Shown here: one piece after another, positions 57,532 through 64,000 of the stretch | Layout of the letters: each line of letters starts with the position of its first letter | Position numbering within the stretch: position 1 is the first letter of the stretch | Notes under the pieces: generated by a model | Databases searched by the model: none | The model's input: the letters and a program-made list of their open reading frames with translations, nothing else | What the model was told of the DNA's origin: nothing | Origin: Phreatobacter cathodiphilus | GTDB lineage: Bacteria > Pseudomonadota > Alphaproteobacteria > Rhizobiales > Phreatobacteraceae | DNA: 64,000 nucleotides | Direction of reading: 5' to 3' | Assembly (NCBI RefSeq): GCF_003008515.1 | Contig: NZ_CP027668.1 | Location: 922,001 to 986,000, forward strand | Made by a program: the position numbers and the translations under genes

Positions 57532-58127
57532 TGGACCTCTCCCGCACGGCCCTGCTCGTCTGCGACCTGCAGAACGACTTCCTCCACCCTAACGGCGCCT
57601 ATGGCCGCGCCGGCCAGTCGGCCCCCGAGATCGCGGCACTGCCCGACCGGTTGAGGCCGCTCGCCGATCTCATCCGGGCGAGGGGCGGCTGGATCGTCTC
57701 GACCCACTTCACCCTGGTGCCGGGCAAGGGCGGTGAGCCCTTCATCTCCGACCACCTCAGGACGTTGCGACCCTTCCTGAAGAAGGGCGACTTCGTGCCG
57801 GGCTCCTGGGGCCACGACACGGTGGACGCCCTCCAGCCGGTCGATATCAGGGTGGAGAAGGTCGCCTATTCCGCCTTCTACATGTCGCGGCTGGAATGGG
57901 TGCTGCGGAAGGCCGGGATCGAGACCCTGCTCGCCTGCGGCATCGTCACCAATGGCGGCGTCGCCTCCACCGTGCGCGACGCCCATGTCCGCGATTTCCA
58001 CGTGACCGTCATCGCCGACGGCTGCGCCGCCTTTTCCCCGAAGGTGCACGACGAGGCCATCGCGGGTCTGAGGCCGGTCGCGCGCATCGCCACGGTTGCG
58101 GAGCTGATGGCGGAGATCGGCGGGTGA
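57531..58127 (+). CDS. Isochorismatase-fold hydrolase lacking the usual nucleophilic cysteine
   Basis: 198 residues; the ATG overlaps the hyuA stop (TGATG). Isochorismatase/cysteine hydrolase fold: catalytic D12 in LLVCDLQNDF and K110 in VEKVAYSAF are present. The position of the nucleophile in the TNxCV motif is glycine (IVTNGGVAST, G143). C136 sits seven residues earlier in ACGI and is not at the catalytic place. PhzD-type isochorismatases also lack the cysteine and hydrolyse a vinyl ether. So a standard amidase mechanism (N-carbamoylsarcosine or nicotinamide type) is doubtful. Confidence 0.87.
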   Translation: MDLSRTALLVCDLQNDFLHPNGAYGRAGQSAPEIAALPDRLRPLADLIRARGGWIVSTHFTLVPGKGGEPFISDHLRTLRPFLKKGDFVPGSWGHDTVDALQPVDIRVEKVAYSAFYMSRLEWVLRKAGIETLLACGIVTNGGVASTVRDAHVRDFHVTVIADGCAAFSPKVHDEAIAGLRPVARIATVAELMAEIGG

Positions 58128-58142
58128 GGGCGGCGTATTCGT

Positions 58143-58295
58143 GCCCCTCACCCTTCCCTCTCCCCGCCCACGGGGAGAGGGCGCACCAGCGTCGCGAGAC
58201 ATCCGGAGTCCCGGTTCCTGGCATCGGGGTCGAGAAGGGGCTCAGCGTCGAAGTCCCCCTCTCCCCGCCTGCGGGGAGAGGGAAGGGTGAGGGGC
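58143..58295. repeat. REP-like palindromic element (type B)
   Basis: 153 bases between the isochorismatase-like gene and the flavoprotein gene. The left arm is CCCCTCACCCTTCCCTCTCC then CCGCCCACGGGGAGAGGG. The right arm is its reverse complement, with CGCCTGCGGGGAGAGGGAAG then GGTGAGGGG. It has the same architecture as the type A copies but a different arm sequence. Confidence 0.82.
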
Positions 58296-58323
58296 CTCAT
58301 CGCGCACACGCGGGAAGCTGCGC

Positions 58324-59727
58324 ATGTCCCGCATCCTGACCGACGACCTGCCCTTCGACCTCACGGTCCCCGTCGCCATCGTCGGCGGGGGCGCTGCGGG
58401 GCTCTGTGCGGCCCTCGCCGCCAGGGAGGCCGGCGCCGACCTCGTCGTCTTCGAGCGCGATGCGCTGCCCCAGGGCTCCACGGCGCTCTCCGCAGGACTG
58501 ATCCCGGCCGCCGGCACCGCCGCCCAGCGCGCCGCCGGCATCGCCGACGGCGTCGCCGCCTTTGCCGCCGACATCCAGGCCAAGGCCCATGGCGCCGCCG
58601 ATCCGGTCGTGATGCGCGCCGTGACGGAAGGAGCCGGCCCCGCCGTCGACTGGCTGAGCGAGCGCCACGGCCTCGCCTTCACCGTCGTCGCCGACTTCTC
58701 CTATCCCGGCCATTCCGCCCGGCGCATGCACGGGCTCGCCTCCCGCTCCGGCGCGGAACTGATCGACCGGCTGCGCGCCGCCGCGGAGGCGGCGGGCGTC
58801 GACATCGTCACCGGGGCCCACGTCACGGCGCTGGTGGCGACGCCCGCCGGCCGGGTGCGCGGGCTCGTGGTGAGCCGCCCGGACGGGTCTGAGGAGCGCA
58901 TCGGCTGCGACGCCCTCGTCCTCGCCTGCAACGGCTATGGCGGCAACCGCGCCCTGGTTGCCGAGCACATCCCGGCCCTGAAGGACGCGCTCTATTTCGG
59001 CCACCCCGGCAACCAGGGCGATGCGGTGATCTGGGGGCGGGCGCTCGGCGCCGAGCTGCGCCAGATGAGCGGCCACCAGGGCCACGGTTCCGTCGCCCAC
59101 CCCCACGGCATTCTGGTCACCTGGGCGGTGATCATGGAGGGCGGGTTCCAGATCGATGCCGCGGGCGGGCGCTTCTGGAACGAGGCCTCCGGCTACTCTG
59201 AGGCCGCGCTCGCCGTGCTCGGTCGGCCGGGCGGCATCGCCTTCGACATCTTCGACGACCGCATCGCCGGCATCGCCCGGCAGTTCGAGGACTTCCGCCG
59301 GGCCGAGGCGGCGGGCGCCGTTCTTCAAGCGGAATCATCGGATGAACTGGCAAACCGCCTCAGCATCCCGCGGCAAGTGATTCGCGCGACTCTCGAATCC
59401 GTCGCCGACCTCAAGCGACGTCGAGCTACCGACGGCTTCGGCCGGGACTGGGCCGGCGTGCCCGACCTCGCGCCGCCCTACCGGGCCGTGAAGGTGACCG
59501 GCGCGCTGTTCCATACCCAGGGCGGCCTCGCCGTGGACGGCAGCGCCCGGGTGCTGCGCCCCGGCGGCGAGGCGCTCCCCAATCTTTTCGCGGCTGGGGG
59601 CGCCGCCGTGGGGGTGTCGGGACCGGAGGCCTCCGGCTATCTTTCCGGCAACGGGCTTCTGACCGCCGTGGTGCTGGGACGCATCGCCGGCGGCGAGGCG
59701 GCCCGTCTCGCGTCCGCCCAACCCTGA
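58324..59727 (+). CDS. FAD-binding fumarate reductase/dehydrogenase-type flavoprotein
   Basis: 467 residues. The N-terminal dinucleotide fold is VPVAIVGGGAAGLCAALAA with the acidic residue in VVFERDALPQGST. The capping domain has GHQGHGSVAHPHG and the C-terminal FAD contact is GGAAVGVSGPEASGYLSGNG. This is the FAD_binding_2 family, including fumarate reductase, urocanate reductase, 3-ketosteroid dehydrogenase and tricarballylate dehydrogenase. It would saturate or desaturate a C=C bond next to a carboxyl or carbonyl group. No signal peptide, so cytoplasmic. Confidence 0.9.
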   Translation: MSRILTDDLPFDLTVPVAIVGGGAAGLCAALAAREAGADLVVFERDALPQGSTALSAGLIPAAGTAAQRAAGIADGVAAFAADIQAKAHGAADPVVMRAVTEGAGPAVDWLSERHGLAFTVVADFSYPGHSARRMHGLASRSGAELIDRLRAAAEAAGVDIVTGAHVTALVATPAGRVRGLVVSRPDGSEERIGCDALVLACNGYGGNRALVAEHIPALKDALYFGHPGNQGDAVIWGRALGAELRQMSGHQGHGSVAHPHGILVTWAVIMEGGFQIDAAGGRFWNEASGYSEAALAVLGRPGGIAFDIFDDRIAGIARQFEDFRRAEAAGAVLQAESSDELANRLSIPRQVIRATLESVADLKRRRATDGFGRDWAGVPDLAPPYRAVKVTGALFHTQGGLAVDGSARVLRPGGEALPNLFAAGGAAVGVSGPEASGYLSGNGLLTAVVLGRIAGGEAARLASAQP

Positions 59728-59735
59728 GAGCCCTC

Positions 59736-61661
59736 ATGCCCGTCGACCTCGAGGCCCTGAAGCCCCTTCTCGCCCGCGTGCGCGCGACGCCTCCGGCCAA
59801 GGTCGCCGACGGCTGGATGGAGGCGGCCTGCCCCGGTGCCTCCGCCGCCGACCGGGAGCGCATCGCGGCCGCTCTCGCCGCCGTGCCCGAACCCTCCTTC
59901 GCGTCCGACGCCTCCCGCATCCCGGCGCTGCAGAAGATCCTCCGCAAGGAGAAGCTCGCCGCCTTCCTCGTGCCGCGGGCCGATGAGCACCAGGGCGAAT
60001 ATCTCGTGGCGCGCGCCGAGCGGCTGCGGTGGCTCACCGGCTTCACCGGCTCGGCGGGCTTCGTCATCGTCCTGCAGACGGAGGCGGCGCTCTTCGTCGA
60101 CGGCCGCTACACGCTGCAGGCCCCCGCCGAGACGGACGCCTCCGTCATCGAGTGCCGCCACTTCAAGAAGCCGCCGGCCATCGAATGGCTGGCCGGCAAG
60201 GTGAAGGCGGGCGACCGGGTCGGTTTCGACCCGCGCATCACCCCGGTGAAGGAGGCCGAGCGCTGGCGCGACGCTCTCGCCAAGGTCGGTGCCGAGCTCG
60301 TCGGGGTCGACCGCAATCCGGTCGACGCCATCTGGGCCGACCAGCCCGGCGATCCCTATTCCGCCGTCGTGCCCCAGCCGCTGAAATATGCCGGCGAGGC
60401 GAGCGCCGACAAGCGGTCGCGGCTCGGCCGGGACATCGCCGCCCGCGGTGCCAAGGCCGCGGTGCTGAACCAGCTCGATTCCATCGCCTGGCTGCTCAAC
60501 GTCCGCGGCGGCGACACGCCGGCGACGCCCCTCGTCCAGAGCTTCCTGATCCTCGCCGACGACGGCCACGCCACCTGGTATGTGGATCAGGCGAAGTTCA
60601 CGCCGGCTCTCCCCGCCCATCTCGGCAACGGCGTCACGGTGAGGCCCATGGAGGCCTTCGGCGACGGGCTGACGGATCTTGCGGGCAAGCCCGTGACCAT
60701 CGAGCCGGAGACCGCCACCGCCTGGATCGCCGACCGGCTGACGGCGGCCGGGGCCACACTCGTCCACGGCACCGATCCCTGCGTGCTCCCGAAGGCCCGC
60801 AAGAACCCGGTCGAGCTCGCCGGCACCCGCAAGGCCCATCTGCGAGACGGCGCCGCCATGGCGCGCTTCCTCCACTGGGTCGACCGCGAGGCGCCGGGGC
60901 AGGGGGAACTCGCCGTCATGGCGAAGCTGGAAGAGATTCGCGGCGCCGACCCTCTCCACCGGGGCGCCTGCTTCACCACCATCGCCGGCGCCGGCTCCAA
61001 CGGCGCCATCGTCCACTACCGCTCCTCCCCCGCCACGGAGAGGGCGGTCGAAAAGGGCACGTTTCTGCTGGTGGATTCCGGCGCGCAATACCTGGACGGC
61101 ACCACCGACATCACCCGCACCATCGCCGTCGGCAGCGTGCCGAAGCGGCTGAAGGAGCATTACACGCTGGTGCTCAAGGGCCATATCGCGGTGGCCACCG
61201 CGCGTTTTCCGAAGGGCACGGGCGGCATCGCCATCGACGGCTTCGCCCGGCGCGCCCTCTGGCAGGCGGGCCTCGACTTCGACCACGGCACGGGGCACGG
61301 CGTCGGCGTCTATCTCGGCGTGCACGAGGGACCGGCGCGCATCTCGCCCCTCTCGCAGGTGCCGCTGGAGCCGGGCATGATCCTGTCCAACGAGCCCGGC
61401 TTCTACGAGACCGGATCGCACGGGATCCGGCTGGAGAACCTCGTCGTGGTCACCGAAAGCACGATGCCGGGCTTCCTTGAGTTCGAGACCATCACCTTCT
61501 GCCCCTTCGACCGCCGGGCCATCGTCACGGGCCTGCTGACGGCCGCCGAGCGCGACTGGCTCGATCGCTATCACGCCCGCACCTGGCGCTTGCTGCAGCC
61601 GCGCCTCATCGGCAAGGATCTCGCCTGGTTGAAGCGGATGACCGCACCACTGGGAAAATGA
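59736..61661 (+). CDS. Xaa-Pro aminopeptidase P (XPNPEP1-like)
   Basis: 641 residues. Three-domain aminopeptidase P: two creatinase-like domains (about 66-190 and 200-350) and the M24 domain (about 365-600). All five metal ligands are seen: D in VDSGAQY, D in TTDITRT, H in GTGHGVG, E in SNEPGFY and E in RLENLV. It removes an N-terminal residue before proline. About 65 residues precede the usual start (the family normally begins close to RIPALQKIL); ATG 59817 is a possible shorter start. It follows the flavoprotein gene by nine bases and may simply share its transcript. Confidence 0.93.
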   Translation: MPVDLEALKPLLARVRATPPAKVADGWMEAACPGASAADRERIAAALAAVPEPSFASDASRIPALQKILRKEKLAAFLVPRADEHQGEYLVARAERLRWLTGFTGSAGFVIVLQTEAALFVDGRYTLQAPAETDASVIECRHFKKPPAIEWLAGKVKAGDRVGFDPRITPVKEAERWRDALAKVGAELVGVDRNPVDAIWADQPGDPYSAVVPQPLKYAGEASADKRSRLGRDIAARGAKAAVLNQLDSIAWLLNVRGGDTPATPLVQSFLILADDGHATWYVDQAKFTPALPAHLGNGVTVRPMEAFGDGLTDLAGKPVTIEPETATAWIADRLTAAGATLVHGTDPCVLPKARKNPVELAGTRKAHLRDGAAMARFLHWVDREAPGQGELAVMAKLEEIRGADPLHRGACFTTIAGAGSNGAIVHYRSSPATERAVEKGTFLLVDSGAQYLDGTTDITRTIAVGSVPKRLKEHYTLVLKGHIAVATARFPKGTGGIAIDGFARRALWQAGLDFDHGTGHGVGVYLGVHEGPARISPLSQVPLEPGMILSNEPGFYETGSHGIRLENLVVVTESTMPGFLEFETITFCPFDRRAIVTGLLTAAERDWLDRYHARTWRLLQPRLIGKDLAWLKRMTAPLGK

Positions 61662-61770
61662 GAGGAAAAACGGCCGCATTCCCTTTGGGAAGGGGCGATT
61701 CCTGCCACTTTTTCCGCAAAGGAACGGTCACGAGGTACCATTTGTTAATCGCATTTCCCCAATGGTTTTC

Positions 61771-61783
61771 GGAGTTGAACTCC
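61771..61783. promoter_or_regulatory. Short palindrome in front of the chemoreceptor gene
   Basis: GGAGTTGAACTCC, perfectly symmetric around one base, ends 10 bases before the receptor ATG. It could be an operator or could mask the ribosome site. A chance palindrome is possible. Confidence 0.3.
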
Positions 61784-61793
61784 TGGGGCTGAC

Positions 61794-63494
61794 ATGCGCT
61801 TCTTTTCCCGCCTACCTCTCGCCGCCAAGGTCGCCTGCACCGCGGCATTGATGATCACCGCCGTGGCCGGGGCCGCCTCGTGGTATTCGGCGATGCAGAT
61901 CAACGCCGACATGGACGTCATCATCGACCGCCAGATCACCGACCGGACGGTGGGCCTCGCGCGCTCGGTCGAGGCGCTGATCGAGGGCGCGAAGGTGGAG
62001 ACCGATCGCGGCGGAACGATCCTCCGGGTGAGGGTTCCGGCCCTGCCGGTCGCGGGCGATCACCGCATCGTCGATGCCTCCATCGGCGGCGCCACCATCG
62101 CCCGCCTCGACCCGGCGACCGGCGATCTCATCCGCCATTCCAGCTCGGTGAAGAACGCCGACGGCACCCGCGTCATCGGCAGCCGCATTCCCGCCGCCTC
62201 CCGCATCGCCCAGGTCATCGGCCGCGGTGAGGCGCTCACCGACCGCGTCTTCGTCGGCGGTTCGCACAGCATCGCCCGCTACGTGCCCCTGGTCGGGCCT
62301 GACAACAAGGTCCTCGGCTCCGTCGGCACCGGCCTCGGCCTGAACGAGGCGGTGGCGCTGGCCGCCAACATGCGCCAGGGCGTTCTCGTCGCCATGGCCG
62401 CGCTGACCATCTTCGCCTCCCTGGGCGTCTTCCTCGTCCTGACCGTCCTGCTGCGGCCCGTGCGCGAGGTGTCCGCCGCCATCGACGATCTCGCCGAGGG
62501 CAAGTCCGTGCCGCCGCTGGTCCATGCCCGTCGCCAGGACGAGATCGGCCTGATCGCACGCGCCGTCGACAGCCTGTCGCGCAGCCTCGCGGAGCGGGCC
62601 GAAATGCGCGCCGCCGAGGATCAGCGCGTCGCGGCTGAGCAGGCCCGCCGCACCGCCATGGAAGAGGCGGTCGCCCAGTTCGACGCCGCCATCGGCACGG
62701 TCATCGACCGCGTCGCCTCCCGCGCGGTCGCCGTCACCGGCGCTACCGGCACGGTCCACGCCGCCGGCGAGGCGGCGGAGGCCGGTGTCCGCGAGACCGT
62801 CCAGGCCACCGAGGAGACGCTTCACCGCGTCACCGGCATCGCGGGTGCCACCGAGGAGCTCAACGCCGCCATCGTCGAGATCCGCCGCCAGACCGAGGAG
62901 GCGATGAAGGTCTCCACCGAGGCGACCCAGGCCGTGGAATCGGCCGCCGCCGACGTCTCCGGGCTCGCCGCCATGGGCGAGAAGATCGGGGCGGTGGTGG
63001 AGCTGATCCGCGCCATCGCCGAGCAGACCAACCTGCTCGCCCTCAACGCCACCATCGAGGCCGCGCGCGCCGGCGAGGCCGGCAAGGGCTTCGCGGTGGT
63101 CGCCCAGGAGGTCAAGCAGCTCGCCTCGCAGACCGCCCGCGCCACCGAGGACATCGCCGCCCAGGTCGCCTCCATCCAGCAGGCGACCGGCCGCAGCGTC
63201 TCCTCCATGGGCGGCATCACCGAGACCGTGGTGCGCATGCGTCGCGCCAGCGACGCCATCTCCACCGCCATCGACCAGCAGGCTCAGGCGACCCAGGAGA
63301 TCGGCGTCAGCGTCGAGGGCACGGCTTCCGTCGCGCAGACGGCCGGCGCCTCCATCGGCACCGTGTCCGAGCGCCTCAAGGCGACCGGCTCGGCCGTCGG
63401 CGCCCTCAACGACGTCGCCAAGGGTCTGGAGACCGACATCGCCGGCCTGCGGCAGGCGGTCGGCGCCTTCCTCAGCGAGGTCAAGGCGGCCTGA
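61794..63494 (+). CDS. Methyl-accepting chemotaxis protein with single Cache sensor
   Basis: 566 residues. Membrane helix about 9-29, a periplasmic sensor of about 160 residues with the single-Cache-2 look ([31 protein letters not shown]), helix about 203-226, HAMP, then a long cytoplasmic coiled coil. The hairpin tip that contacts CheA and CheW is intact ([32 protein letters not shown]). No C-terminal CheR-binding pentapeptide. Cache domains often sense small carboxylates or amines, so it could guide cells to the substrates of the neighbouring importer, though no shared control is visible. Confidence 0.95.
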   Translation: MRFFSRLPLAAKVACTAALMITAVAGAASWYSAMQINADMDVIIDRQITDRTVGLARSVEALIEGAKVETDRGGTILRVRVPALPVAGDHRIVDASIGGATIARLDPATGDLIRHSSSVKNADGTRVIGSRIPAASRIAQVIGRGEALTDRVFVGGSHSIARYVPLVGPDNKVLGSVGTGLGLNEAVALAANMRQGVLVAMAALTIFASLGVFLVLTVLLRPVREVSAAIDDLAEGKSVPPLVHARRQDEIGLIARAVDSLSRSLAERAEMRAAEDQRVAAEQARRTAMEEAVAQFDAAIGTVIDRVASRAVAVTGATGTVHAAGEAAEAGVRETVQATEETLHRVTGIAGATEELNAAIVEIRRQTEEAMKVSTEATQAVESAAADVSGLAAMGEKIGAVVELIRAIAEQTNLLALNATIEAARAGEAGKGFAVVAQEVKQLASQTARATEDIAAQVASIQQATGRSVSSMGGITETVVRMRRASDAISTAIDQQAQATQEIGVSVEGTASVAQTAGASIGTVSERLKATGSAVGALNDVAKGLETDIAGLRQAVGAFLSEVKAA

Positions 63495-63520
63495 TCCCGA
63501 CCCGCGCCGGGACTGACGGG

Positions 63521-63543
63521 ATGGCCAGGCTCCGCCCGGCCAT
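63521..63543 (+). terminator. Terminator between the chemoreceptor and the convergent amidase gene
   Basis: Stem ATGGCC-a-GGC / GCC-c-GGCCAT, nine pairs with one mismatch, followed by TGTCGTTT. Confidence 0.55.
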
Positions 63544-63560
63544 TGTCGTTTGGAGCCCCC

Positions 63561-64000
63561 TCAGGCGGTGAAGGCCTGCTCCACCGCTGCGGCCATGCGG
63601 AGCAGGCGGCGGTCCTGACCGGCGAGCGCCGTCATCATGAAGCCCACCGGCAGGCCCTTCACCTTCGGGCAGGGGATCGAGATGCCGGTGAAGGTGAAGA
63701 TGTTGCCGACGGTGGTGTTGCGGAGCATGAGCCCGTTGGCCGTCCAGAACTGATCGTCCGAGGCGATGAGGTCCGAGATCTTCGGGGCGCGGATCGGCGT
63801 CGTCGGCAGGATCAAGGCGTCGATGTCGGCGAGGCGGTCGCGCATGCGCGCCACCAGCTCGGCGCGCTTGTTGACGAGGCGGATGTAGTCGGGGGCGGAC
63901 GCCTTGGCGCCGATGCGGATGCGCGCCAGCACCCGCGGATCGAAGTCGCGGGCCCGCTCCTCCATCCACTCCGCGTGGATGGCGGCTGCCTCCATGGCGA
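63561..64000 (-). CDS. Amidase signature-family protein, C-terminal part only
   Basis: Partial gene running off the right edge; about 146 C-terminal residues are visible. The segment ALILPTTPIRAPKISD, then NTTVGNIFTFTGIS and IPCPKVKGLPVGFMMTAL is the conserved end of amidase-signature (GatA/AmiE-like) enzymes. The Ser-Ser-Lys catalytic triad lies in the missing N-terminal half, so activity cannot be judged. Such enzymes hydrolyse amides to acid and ammonia. Confidence 0.9.
   Translation of the reverse strand, partial: AMEAAAIHAEWMEERARDFDPRVLARIRIGAKASAPDYIRLVNKRAELVARMRDRLADIDALILPTTPIRAPKISDLIASDDQFWTANGLMLRNTTVGNIFTFTGISIPCPKVKGLPVGFMMTALAGQDRRLLRMAAAVEQAFTA

Overview
The window is GC-rich DNA that looks like an alphaproteobacterium of the Hyphomicrobiales (Rhizobiales). 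The evidence is a B12-dependent class II ribonucleotide reductase as a single long protein, RNase E with a large acidic/arginine-rich insertion in its S1 domain, Omp25/31-type small porins, an amiC - mrcA - prfB neighbourhood, and a perfect CtrA-type TTAA-N7-TTAA site before amiC. I see no tRNA, rRNA, CRISPR array, phage or insertion sequence. Codon use is uniform, so most of the window reads as resident chromosome.

Left part (1-9.8 kb): a molybdenum hydroxylase pair (IorB-like, cut by the window edge, and IorA-like) lies next to a broken EamA-type transporter remnant. A GntR/FCD regulator then faces a tightly coupled operon across a 35-bp near-perfect palindrome. The operon encodes a polar amino acid ABC transporter, an M20 deacylase, an enolase-superfamily enzyme and an M24 (creatinase/ectoine-hydrolase-like) enzyme, and looks like uptake and stepwise opening of a modified amino acid.

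Housekeeping core (10-46.7 kb): nrdJ has two NrdR boxes 31 bp apart and a long, strongly structured leader. Then come rne, several cell-wall genes (L,D-transpeptidase, amiC, mrcA, an M23 peptidase, anmK), a Na/Pi cotransporter with an orphan PstS, uraA with an iodotyrosine-deiodinase-like flavoprotein, and prfB with its programmed +1 frameshift. These are followed by tandem duplicate porins, a secreted beta-trefoil protein, a TIR-like/membrane/coiled-coil protein, a bcp peroxiredoxin, a giant AsmA/DUF3971 protein, tyrS-GST, a YefM-YoeB toxin-antitoxin pair inserted behind leuCD, and leuCD itself.

Right catabolic region (46.9-61.7 kb): a GntR/UTRA regulator heads a long same-strand run of a complete branched-chain-type ABC importer, an isocitrate-lyase/PEP-mutase-like lyase, hydantoinase/oxoprolinase subunits HyuB and HyuA, an isochorismatase-fold hydrolase in which the usual nucleophilic cysteine is glycine, a flavoprotein reductase/dehydrogenase and a large aminopeptidase P. 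Three copies of long palindromic (REP-like) elements sit between genes of this run and nowhere else that I noticed. The window closes with a chemoreceptor and the C-terminal part of an amidase.

The most interesting candidates for undescribed biology are the two catabolic clusters with degenerate active sites, the structured nrdJ leader, the TIR-like membrane protein and the operon-internal palindromes. All functional proposals rest on reading motifs by eye; no database search was run.
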